Of a stretch of DNA of 64,000 nucleotides, positions 1-7,049 are shown piece after piece. Within the stretch, counting starts at the first letter, position 1. Every line of letters starts with the position of its first letter. Made by a program: the position numbers and the translations under genes. The notes under the pieces were generated by a model. That model made no database searches, was not told where the DNA came from, and was given only the letters and a program-made list of their open reading frames with translations. Source of the DNA: JAIYDQ01 sp034408855 (lineage in GTDB: Bacteria; Planctomycetota; Planctomycetia; Pirellulales; Pirellulaceae); the NCBI GenBank assembly GCA_034408855.1, contig JAWXCK010000029.1, positions 1 through 64,000 of the forward strand, read 5' to 3'.

Positions 1-120
1 CCCCGGCGTCCGCTGTCCGGAAACGATCTGTGTCCCCGGCGTCCGTTTCCCTGTCCCCGCGTGCGCCGAAACGATCTGTGTCCCCGGCGTCCGTTTCCGG
101 CGTCCGTTTCCCGGCGTCCG
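1..120. repeat. Cluster of GC-rich REP-like repeats left of the DGR
   Basis: Two near-complete units start at 21 and 69 and share the core AAACGATCTGTGTCCCCGGC followed by GTCCGTTTCC. They are followed by extra partial copies of GGCGTCCGTTT at 99-123. The same core occurs in the opposite orientation at 6992-7025 on the far side of the retroelement. The array runs off the left edge of the window, so its full size is unknown. The identity as a REP-like or cassette-border element is inference. Confidence 0.7.
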
Positions 121-140
121 TTTTCTTTTCGGGTAAACTA

Positions 141-169
141 TTGTCAGTATTGCTCAATTCGCATCTAAA
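141..169 (+). promoter_or_regulatory. Possible promoter of the DGR target gene
   Basis: TTGTCA at 141-146 (5 of 6 to the -35 consensus) is followed after 17 bases by TCTAAA at 164-169 (4 of 6 to the -10 consensus), about 20 bases upstream of the ATG at 189. No clear Shine-Dalgarno sequence precedes that ATG. The assignment rests on pattern only. Confidence 0.3.
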
Positions 170-188
170 TTCTTAAAGCCCAACTCGC

Positions 189-3100
189 ATGTCCGATCTG
201 CAACATGAATTCGAACAATTACTGAGCAACGGGCCGGTCGATGTATTTGACTTTCTATCCTCGAATTCAGATTCATCTCATGAGGAGCAACTCGCAGTCG
301 TTCTGTTCGATCAAAAGAAAAGTTGGCAGTCTGCAGACCCGAGATTAGTCGAAGAGTACCTTCGCCAATTGCCGCACCTGGCCAAGCTCCCACAAGCTGT
401 CGTTGCACTTGCTGCTGCCGAATTCGAAGCCCAATCGAACACCGAAACCAAACCAAATATTCACGATTTCACTGCCCGATTCCCGGAGGTCGCCGAGCAG
501 TTGCATGTAGAAATTGCAAAACTCTTTGCCACGCTATCCATTCAAGCGAATTCGAGTCAGTTAGGAATTCTTCGAGACCGTTATCGGTTGATACGATTGC
601 TTGGCGAGGGAGCGTTCGGAAGTGTCTATCTTGCTCTCGATTCGGAATTAGAACGGGAGGTTGCAGTCAAAGTTCCAACCCCAGAGCGTTTTCGGAATTC
701 GCAAGACGGCGACCTCTATCTGTCCGAAGCACGAACCGTTGCCAGTCTGGTCCATCCCAATATCGTGCCCGTTTACGATGCTGGCAAAACTTCGGAGGGG
801 GCCGTGTTTGTGGTCTCCCGCTTCGTTGCTGGCGAAACTCTCCAATCACGATTAAAGAAATCGCTACCAACACATGAAGAGACGGCGAAACTGATTAGAA
901 CGATTTCCGAAGCGCTCGCTTACGCGCACGATCGACGCTTAATCCATCGTGATGTCAAGCCTGCCAACATTTTGATCGAGGCCGCGACGAACACCGCGTT
1001 CATCACGGACTTCGGTTTAGCCATCCGAGAAGAAGACTACACAAAGCATGTCGGTCTGGCTGGCACTCTAGCCTACATGAGTCCCGAACAGGCACGCGGC
1101 GAAGGGCATCGACTGGATGGACGAAGCGACGTATTTGCGCTTGGCATTATTCTGTATGAAATGTTAACCGGGCAACGACCATTCCGCGGCAGCACACAAA
1201 ACGAGATCCTGCATCAGGTGATCTCTGTCGAGCCACGAGCTCCGCGAAGCTTGCGACCAGAGATTCCAGCCGAGCTAGAACGCATCTGCCATAAGGCGCT
1301 CAGCAAGCCACTCTCGGATCGCTATGCTAAAGCGGCGGCATTGGCCGAAGACCTCGATGCATGGCTCAATCCGAAGACTTCTCCGTCGTTGCAACCCACC
1401 GAAAAGGAACGAATCACTCCTAAGGGATTACAGTCCTTCGATGCGGGCGATGCAAATTTCTTTCTCGACCTGTTACCTGGACTCCGCAACCGACATGGTC
1501 TGCCGGAGAGCATTGCATTCTGGAAACAGCGGATCGAAGAGACGGACCCAGAGCAGACATTTAGCGTGGGATTGATCTATGGTCCGAGTGGTTGCGGAAA
1601 ATCGTCCCTGGTCAAAGCGGGCTTGTTGCCGCACTTGTCCCAAGAAATCGTGGCCATTTACATCGAAGCCACGCCCGATGAGACGGAATTGAGAATCGCA
1701 CGCGGACTACGGAAAAGATTCCCCGAACTGTCACGCGATGCAAGTCTGCTCGAACTGTTCACTTCGATCCGGCGCGGAAACGGCCGCAAGGTCGTGATCA
1801 TTCTAGATCAGTTCGAACAGTGGCTGTATGCGCATGGTTCGGATGCGAACGCAGACTTGGTTAACGCCTTGCGGCAATGCGATGGACAGCAGTTACAATC
1901 AATTCTGATGGTACGCGATGATTTTTATGTGGCTGCCTCCAGATTGATGCGAACGATTGATATCTCGATCTCACAAGGCGAAAACTGTGCGATGGTCGAT
2001 CTATTTGATATCGATCATGCCAAGAAGGTTTTGGTCAAATTCGGCCAGGCGTTCGAAAAGCTGTCGTTAAAATCGGATGAGCTCTCGGAGCCCCAGACAA
2101 TCTTTGTTAACCAAGTAGCCAGCGGGTTAGCGACAGATGGGAAAGTTGTTTCAGTGCGGTTGTCGCTATTTTCCGAGATGGTCAAAGGGAAGGACTGGAT
2201 CCCAGTAACGTTGTTAGAGGTCGGTGGAACTCAAGGTATCGGCGTGAATTTCCTAGAGGAAACATTTGGCTCCGTGCAAGCCAATGCCCGGTACCGGCAA
2301 CATTCCCTAGCCGCTCGGAGTGTGCTCAAATCGCTCATGCCGGAACTCGGCACCGACATCAAAGGCCACATGCGATCGGTCGAAGAGTTACTCGAAGCCT
2401 CGGGCTATCGGGACCGCCCGAGCGACTTCAATGAATTGCTCCGCATTCTTGATGGCGAATTGCGATTGATCACACCAACTGATCCCGCAGGGGACGGGAG
2501 CAAATCCTCTAGCTCCCCTCGCCCTTTGGGAGAGGGGTTGAGGGTAAGGGATTCCGCGACGCAGTATTTCCAACTTACCCACGACTATTTAGTTCCCTCG
2601 TTGCGAGAATGGCTCACACGCAAACAGCGCGAAACGCGTAAAGGGCGAGCGGAACTGAAACTGGCCGAGCGCACATCGGCATGGAATTCGGCCAAAGAGA
2701 CGAAACAACTTCCCACTCTCTGGGAATGGCTCAGCATTCACACACTCACAGATAAAAAGAAATGGACCGATCCGCAACGGACTATGATGCGACGGGCGAC
2801 GAATCTTCATGGTGCGCGATCTGGATTCGCGACAATTGGGTTGATCGCTCTTGTTTGCGTTGGATCGATTGCTCGAAATGAAGTCGTTCGTCAGCAAGAA
2901 GCAACTCGGATCGAAGGGCTCGTTGGACAGCTCGTGAGTGCCGATCCGAATCAAATACCCGGCATCATCAAAGAACTCGATGCAAATCGACAGGTTGCTA
3001 AGAAGTATCTATTGCCGCTCGTATCCTCCAGTCCAACGACTCTCGACGAAAAACGTTCGCAACTCCATGCTCGTCTCGCCATGGTATCGGGCGATCCGTC

Positions 3101-5117
3101 GCTTCGAGAACCTTTGGCGGAGGAGTTACTCAGCAACAAGGTTGTCTACGTCGGTCCCATTCGCCAGCAATTGCGTCCTTGGGCCAAAGAGCTCACCGAA
3201 AAATTCCGAGATATTTTGCGAGAAGAAAAAGGAGATGCTCAGCGACGATTCCGTGCGGCGCTGACTCTTGCCGAATACGTCCCTGAATCCGACGCGGCAT
3301 GGTGGACAGAGCAGGATCGCAAGTTTATAGCCGATCAACTGGTTTCAGCGAATGCTGAGTTCCAATCGCTGTTACGTGAGTATTTGCGTCCGATGTATGG
3401 TCAGTTATTAGCGAATTTGGAGAAGATCTTTGGGGATCCGAAAGCGACCGACAGCCAGCGACTGGGTGCCGCGAACGCATTCGCCGACTATTCAGCGAGT
3501 GATATCGCAAAACTATCGCAACTATTGGCAGTCGCAACACCGGAGCAGTATTCAGTCCTTTATCCGCTCGTCGCTGCTAGCCCGGCACAAACTACCGTGG
3601 ACGACCTCAGTAAGATTGCGTCAACACTGCCACTAGACGAATTGGGATCGGTCGAGCGTGTCCCTTTTGGCCAACGTCGTGCGAATGCAGCGGTAACGTT
3701 ATTGCGTCTAGGAGAGCGCGAGAAAGTTCTACCCGTTTTCGAAATGACGGATGATCCAGAAGCGCTGACGCAATTCATCTTCCGTTGCCGACCTCGCGGA
3801 GTGAATGTGGACGCATTGCTGGATCTACTCCAAATCGTTAGCAATGAGCGGCAAGGCGCTAGCCGCCGGTTCGACGTAGCAAAATACGCAATCATTCTAG
3901 CCATCGGAGAATTCGCTCTCACAGAAATCGCTGAATCTCGTCGCGAAACACTCTTGAAACAACTGTCGGACACTTACCGCAACGATCCCAGTTCGGGCGT
4001 GCATGGAGCAGCCGGTTGGTTGCTGAGGCAATGGGACCAAACCGAAGTAGTCCGCGAGGTAGATCAAACCCCGGTCCCGTATTCACTCGATCGCGAATGG
4101 TTCACGCTGGCGATTACGGTCAAACCGACATCACCATCGAAACCAGCCAAAAAACCGGAGGAGGAAAAGGAAGCATCGGAATCCGCGTCATCCAAAGCCG
4201 AGACGCCCGTTGAGCCTTTGCCAGCCAAGACATTCCATTACACCTTCATCGTCTTCCCGGCAGGCGAATCGAAAATCGGATCGTTAGTCGATGAAACGGA
4301 TCGAGGAAATAATGAGCTTCGGCACACCGTAACCGTAACGCGTCCCTTTGCACTACTTGACCGAGAAGTCACCTTCGAGGAACTCATTGTTTTTGCGCCG
4401 AAATACGCAGGTTTTATGAAACAATCTGATGCTCGTCCGGAGGACGCAGGTTACGCGGCTGATTGGTACGACTCTGTTGCGTTTAGCCGCTGGCTTGGCC
4501 AAGAGTCCGGGTTAGCTGAGTCGGATCAGTCGTATGCGGCTCCGGAATCGCTCGACAAGAAAACGTATCCACGCGAACCAAATCCTGTGGCCAATTGGGC
4601 ACCACGAGACTGGCCGCTGGAATTGGGGCGACGCGGCTTTCGATTACCGACGGAATCAGAGTGGGAATTGGCGAGTCGTGCCGGCGCGCTGACAGCCTAT
4701 GGCTACGGCAGCGACATGACTTTGCTGGGTCGATTTGGTTGGTTTCAAGAAAACAGTGGCAAACACGTACATCCACCACGGGAGCTTCGCCCGACTATCC
4801 GGGGCTTGTTCGACCTGCATGGCAACTTATATGAGTGGACCCACGACTGGTTTTCGGATTATGAAGCGGATGAGATAGCGGATCCAATCGGTGCTAATAG
4901 GGGCTCGAACCGGGTGCTCCGTGGCGGCGGTTGGCGCGACGCGGTTGCGAGTTGCCGGTCGGCGTACCGGTACTCGTTCACGCCGGCGATCCGGAGCCTC
5001 GGCATGGGATTCCGGCTGGCCCTGAGTCCGTCTATCGAGTCAAGTAAAAAGGGAGCGGAGCCAGTAGGCGGAGGCACGGAGGGAGCGTCTGCGGAGCAGC
5101 GACCGGAGATGCCGTAG
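189..5117 (+). CDS. DGR target: Ser/Thr kinase - nSTAND NTPase - membrane segment - FGE/C-type-lectin-like variable domain
   Basis: A 1642-residue multidomain protein. Residues about 132-392 form a Hanks-type kinase: glycine loop GEGAFGSV (139-146), Lys161, HRD (253-255), DFG (274-276) and SPE (298-300), so it looks catalytically intact. Residues about 417-850 resemble an nSTAND NTPase, with Walker A GPSGCGKSS (465-473), Walker B IILDQFEQ (538-545) and the LTHDYLVPSLREWL motif typical of such proteins. One hydrophobic segment lies near residues 876-893. A poorly conserved helical region follows, then from about 1345 a formylglycine-generating-enzyme/SUMF1-like domain (C-type lectin fold). The DGR variable repeat encodes residues about 1571-1612, ending in MGFRLAL, and a 30-residue polar tail follows. 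HRDC and RT genes lie directly downstream on the same strand. By analogy with other DGR targets the FGE domain is probably a hypervariable ligand-binding head coupled to kinase/NTPase signalling, possibly in immunity or kin recognition; that role is inference. An in-frame palindromic repeat lies at 2508-2550. Confidence 0.9.
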   Translation: MSDLQHEFEQLLSNGPVDVFDFLSSNSDSSHEEQLAVVLFDQKKSWQSADPRLVEEYLRQLPHLAKLPQAVVALAAAEFEAQSNTETKPNIHDFTARFPEVAEQLHVEIAKLFATLSIQANSSQLGILRDRYRLIRLLGEGAFGSVYLALDSELEREVAVKVPTPERFRNSQDGDLYLSEARTVASLVHPNIVPVYDAGKTSEGAVFVVSRFVAGETLQSRLKKSLPTHEETAKLIRTISEALAYAHDRRLIHRDVKPANILIEAATNTAFITDFGLAIREEDYTKHVGLAGTLAYMSPEQARGEGHRLDGRSDVFALGIILYEMLTGQRPFRGSTQNEILHQVISVEPRAPRSLRPEIPAELERICHKALSKPLSDRYAKAAALAEDLDAWLNPKTSPSLQPTEKERITPKGLQSFDAGDANFFLDLLPGLRNRHGLPESIAFWKQRIEETDPEQTFSVGLIYGPSGCGKSSLVKAGLLPHLSQEIVAIYIEATPDETELRIARGLRKRFPELSRDASLLELFTSIRRGNGRKVVIILDQFEQWLYAHGSDANADLVNALRQCDGQQLQSILMVRDDFYVAASRLMRTIDISISQGENCAMVDLFDIDHAKKVLVKFGQAFEKLSLKSDELSEPQTIFVNQVASGLATDGKVVSVRLSLFSEMVKGKDWIPVTLLEVGGTQGIGVNFLEETFGSVQANARYRQHSLAARSVLKSLMPELGTDIKGHMRSVEELLEASGYRDRPSDFNELLRILDGELRLITPTDPAGDGSKSSSSPRPLGEGLRVRDSATQYFQLTHDYLVPSLREWLTRKQRETRKGRAELKLAERTSAWNSAKETKQLPTLWEWLSIHTLTDKKKWTDPQRTMMRRATNLHGARSGFATIGLIALVCVGSIARNEVVRQQEATRIEGLVGQLVSADPNQIPGIIKELDANRQVAKKYLLPLVSSSPTTLDEKRSQLHARLAMVSGDPSLREPLAEELLSNKVVYVGPIRQQLRPWAKELTEKFRDILREEKGDAQRRFRAALTLAEYVPESDAAWWTEQDRKFIADQLVSANAEFQSLLREYLRPMYGQLLANLEKIFGDPKATDSQRLGAANAFADYSASDIAKLSQLLAVATPEQYSVLYPLVAASPAQTTVDDLSKIASTLPLDELGSVERVPFGQRRANAAVTLLRLGEREKVLPVFEMTDDPEALTQFIFRCRPRGVNVDALLDLLQIVSNERQGASRRFDVAKYAIILAIGEFALTEIAESRRETLLKQLSDTYRNDPSSGVHGAAGWLLRQWDQTEVVREVDQTPVPYSLDREWFTLAITVKPTSPSKPAKKPEEEKEASESASSKAETPVEPLPAKTFHYTFIVFPAGESKIGSLVDETDRGNNELRHTVTVTRPFALLDREVTFEELIVFAPKYAGFMKQSDARPEDAGYAADWYDSVAFSRWLGQESGLAESDQSYAAPESLDKKTYPREPNPVANWAPRDWPLELGRRGFRLPTESEWELASRAGALTAYGYGSDMTLLGRFGWFQENSGKHVHPPRELRPTIRGLFDLHGNLYEWTHDWFSDYEADEIADPIGANRGSNRVLRGGGWRDAVASCRSAYRYSFTPAIRSLGMGFRLALSPSIESSKKGAEPVGGGTEGASAEQRPEMP
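2508..2550. repeat. Palindromic repeat inserted in-frame in the kinase/NTPase gene
   Basis: The CTCCCCTCGCCCTTTGGGAG stretch followed by AGGGG can fold (CCCCTC pairs with GAGGGG). It encodes an extra Ser-rich peptide with SSPRPLGEGLRVRD just before the conserved LTHDYLVPSL motif. It resembles dispersed palindromic elements that are often intergenic but keep an open frame when they land in genes. The repeat-family identity comes from memory; the interruption of the NTPase region is seen directly. Confidence 0.6.
4897..5027 (+). repeat. DGR variable repeat (VR)
   Basis: Aligns without gaps to 6693-6823 (offset 1796). In the 120-nt core 4901-5020 there are 22 mismatches, and all 22 fall on adenines of the template (22 of its 33 As). 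All 87 non-A positions are identical. Ten of eleven AAC codons of the template differ here, giving Leu, Arg, Asp, Tyr, Tyr, Phe, Ile, Ser, Leu and Gly. The invariant 3' end ATGGGATTCCGGCTGGCCCT is the natural candidate for the initiation-of-mutagenic-homology site. The VR lies in the C-type-lectin-like domain of the target gene. Confidence 0.97.
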
Positions 5118-5170
5118 CCGGATGGCATAGCGGAGAGTAGAGTGATTTTTGTCAATCGATAAATGGTTAC

Positions 5171-5211
5171 GCGGGGGTGCAGGGGGCCATGCCCCCGCTC
5201 GCGATTTTTTT
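5171..5211 (+). terminator. Terminator-like hairpin after the DGR target gene
   Basis: GCGGGGG (5171-5177) pairs with CCCCCGC (5192-5198), followed by TCGCGA and a run of seven T (5205-5211). It sits between the target gene and the HRDC gene. It would uncouple or attenuate transcription from the target into the retroelement genes. Confidence 0.6.
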
Positions 5212-5222
5212 GGAATTCGATC

Positions 5223-5711
5223 ATGGGTCTTCGATTTTTCACCATTCCGATTCAAGATTCTGCCGCGACGCAAGCAGAACTCAACGGCTTCTTGTCGAGT
5301 CATAAAGTTCTGGCCATCGATCGCCGTTGGGTTGATTTAGGAACCAATTCGTTCTGGGCGATTTGCGTAGATTATCTGGCGTCTGCAACCATTTCCGGAG
5401 ATCATCAACCCGCATTGTCAAGAAACCGAATCGACTACAAATCAATTCTACCGGCCGACGAGTTTGAAGTCTTTTCTCGATTACGGGATTTGCGAAAAGA
5501 GATGGCACAAGCCGAAGCTGTCCCGGTCTATGCGTTATTTACCAACGAACAATTGGCACAAATGGTTCAGCGACGCTGTCGCGATAAGAGTGAACTAAGT
5601 GCTATTGAAGGAGTAGGAGACGCGAAGGTCGAGAAGTACGCCGAACGGCTGTTACCGGTTCTGGCAGTCCTTGAGGAGCGTGCTGATGCGTCGCGTGGCG
5701 AACCTGTTTGA
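5223..5711 (+). CDS. HRDC-domain DGR accessory protein
   Basis: A 162-residue protein beginning MGLRFFTIPI. The ATG at 5223 is preferred over an earlier in-frame start at 5163, which lies inside the terminator hairpin region and gives an unlikely N-terminus. The C-terminal half is a clear HRDC domain: FSRLRDLRKEMA, then VPVYALFTNEQLAQM, then IEGVGDAKVEKY. HRDC domains bind nucleic acid in RecQ and RNase D. An HRDC protein is an established alternative to Avd as accessory factor next to DGR reverse transcriptases. It probably binds the RT and/or the template RNA during cDNA synthesis. The gene overlaps the RT gene by 26 bases, which implies translational coupling. Confidence 0.85.
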   Translation: MGLRFFTIPIQDSAATQAELNGFLSSHKVLAIDRRWVDLGTNSFWAICVDYLASATISGDHQPALSRNRIDYKSILPADEFEVFSRLRDLRKEMAQAEAVPVYALFTNEQLAQMVQRRCRDKSELSAIEGVGDAKVEKYAERLLPVLAVLEERADASRGEPV

Positions 5712-6696
5712 GCAAATCTTAGAACCCGAGAACATACGTTTAGCTTTTTACAAAGCATCGCGTGGAAAGAAATCGCATGAAAGCGTTCGGCTCTTTGCTC
5801 GTGATTTGGACCAGCGAGTCAAATCGATCTCGGACGCGATTCGCAACGATTCTTTTCCACTGGGACGATTCCATCAATTTCTGATTAGAGACCCCAAAGA
5901 ACGGGTGATCACCGCACCTTGCTTCGACGAACGAGTCTTACATCATGCGATCATGAATCTCTGCGAACCAGTACTAGACCAGTGGTTGATTGACGATACA
6001 TTTGCGTGTCGCGTTGGGAAAGGGCGGGAGAGGGCGGTAACCCGTGCGAGCTACTTCGCCCACAAACATTCCTGGTATCTGAAGCTCGATGTGCGTAAAT
6101 TCTTTGACAGCGTTCGACACGAAACATTGGTTACCTTGTTGGAAAAACGTTTCAAGGATCGCCGGCTGTTGCAACTTTTGAACCGGATCATTCACGCGTA
6201 TCGAGAAAACATCGGTTTGGGGATCCCTATTGGCAGCTTAACATCCCAGCACTTTGCCAATTTCTACCTTGGTTGGTTCGACCGATTCGTAAAGGAGACG
6301 CTCCGAGTAAAAGGTTATATTCGTTACATGGACGACATGATCTTATGGCATAACGACCTGCACGAGTTGCAATCGATTCAGCGGCGATGCATTGATTTCG
6401 CGTCGGACGATCTGGGCTTGGAATTTAAACCATCGGATGTGCGACGAACTTCGACAGGCGTCGGTTTTTTGGGTTGCCGGATTTGGCCGACCCACGTGGA
6501 GCTAAATCGACGAAGTAAGCGTCGTTGGTATTGCCGACTACGAGTGTTGGAGCGAGCCGAACGACTGGGACTGATTTCCGAAGTGGAATTGCAGATACGA
6601 ACTACGGCTCTCACCGCGTTTGCAACGAGCGGTGGCGTGAAGAGTTGGCGGTTCCGTCAATCTGTGCTACAAAAGAATTCGGTGGACGATCCATAA
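5686..6696 (+). CDS. DGR-type reverse transcriptase
   Basis: A 336-residue retroelement RT. The ATG at 5686 is chosen because GAGGAG lies 7 bases upstream; an in-frame TTG at 5671 would add five residues. Catalytic residues are visible: LKLDVRKFFDSV (Asp135 in the first catalytic motif), the DGR-diagnostic IGSLTSQ at 182-188 (pattern [ILV]GxxxSQ instead of the QG of retroviral RTs), and YMDD at 214-217 with both metal-binding aspartates. It is short and has no maturase or RNase H domain, as in other DGR RTs. It copies the TR RNA with adenine-specific errors, and the cDNA replaces the VR. The stop codon TAA (6694-6696) lies inside the first bases of the template repeat. Confidence 0.95.
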   Translation: MRRVANLFEQILEPENIRLAFYKASRGKKSHESVRLFARDLDQRVKSISDAIRNDSFPLGRFHQFLIRDPKERVITAPCFDERVLHHAIMNLCEPVLDQWLIDDTFACRVGKGRERAVTRASYFAHKHSWYLKLDVRKFFDSVRHETLVTLLEKRFKDRRLLQLLNRIIHAYRENIGLGIPIGSLTSQHFANFYLGWFDRFVKETLRVKGYIRYMDDMILWHNDLHELQSIQRRCIDFASDDLGLEFKPSDVRRTSTGVGFLGCRIWPTHVELNRRSKRRWYCRLRVLERAERLGLISEVELQIRTTALTAFATSGGVKSWRFRQSVLQKNSVDDP

Positions 6697-6823
6697 GGGC
6701 TCGAACCGGGTGAACCGTGGCGGCAGTTGGAACAACACAGTTGCGAATTGCCGGTCAGCGAACCGGAACACGAACACGCCGACGAACCGGAACAACAACA
6801 TGGGATTCCGGCTGGCCCTGAAT
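6693..6823 (+). repeat. DGR template repeat (TR)
   Basis: The invariant donor repeat, lying immediately after (and overlapping) the RT stop codon. It is rich in AAC codons in the frame matching the VR: eleven, several in runs such as AACAACAAC. The AAC codon is typical of DGR templates because random substitution of its two adenines can reach many residues without creating stop codons. Homology to the VR begins at ATAAGGG (VR ATAGGGG) and decays after CCTGAAT. Confidence 0.97.
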
Positions 6824-6917
6824 TCCGCTGGAACGTGTGGAAACTCGAGTTTCTAGACGGAACAGATCGTTTTCCAGTCCGAACAGGCAAACGCCTGATT
6901 GGCGAAATCAAACCCTG
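6824..6917 (+). ncRNA. Probable 3' spacer of the DGR template RNA
   Basis: There is no convincing gene between the TR and the terminator. The stretch contains the palindrome GAAACTCGAGTTTC (6840-6853) and a CAGGC/GCCTG hairpin (6884-6897). In the Bordetella phage DGR the region just downstream of the TR is needed for priming of cDNA synthesis, so this stretch is a candidate structured part of the template RNA. That role is inference from position and foldability. Confidence 0.45.
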
Positions 6918-6978
6918 AGGCCGCTCGGTGCTGGTAGCAGGTTGGATGACCTGTCGAACGCTCCGAGCGGCCTTTTTC
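6918..6978 (+). terminator. Strong rho-independent terminator ending the DGR transcript
   Basis: AGGCCGCTCGG (6918-6928) is perfectly complementary to CCGAGCGGCCT (6963-6973) and is followed by a T-run. It closes the RT-TR transcript and separates it from thrS on the opposite strand. Confidence 0.85.
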
Positions 6979-6991
6979 GTTTAATTGCAAT

Positions 6992-7025
6992 GGGGACACG
7001 GACGCCGCGGACACAGATCGTTTTC
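6992..7025 (-). repeat. Inverted copy of the left-border repeat
   Basis: GGACGCCGCGGACACAGATC followed by GTTTTC is the reverse complement of the core repeated at 21-98, with one or two base differences. Together the copies bracket the DGR as inverted repeats about 6.9 kb apart. A short related fragment, ACAGATCGTTTTCC, lies at 6862-6875. Confidence 0.65.
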
Positions 7026-7049
7026 AGGGGCCAAGGGACGCGGGGAGCT

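Noticed and set aside
1..125. Possible CRISPR array
   Set aside because: Repeat units are not separated by unique spacers of equal length, and no cas genes are present.
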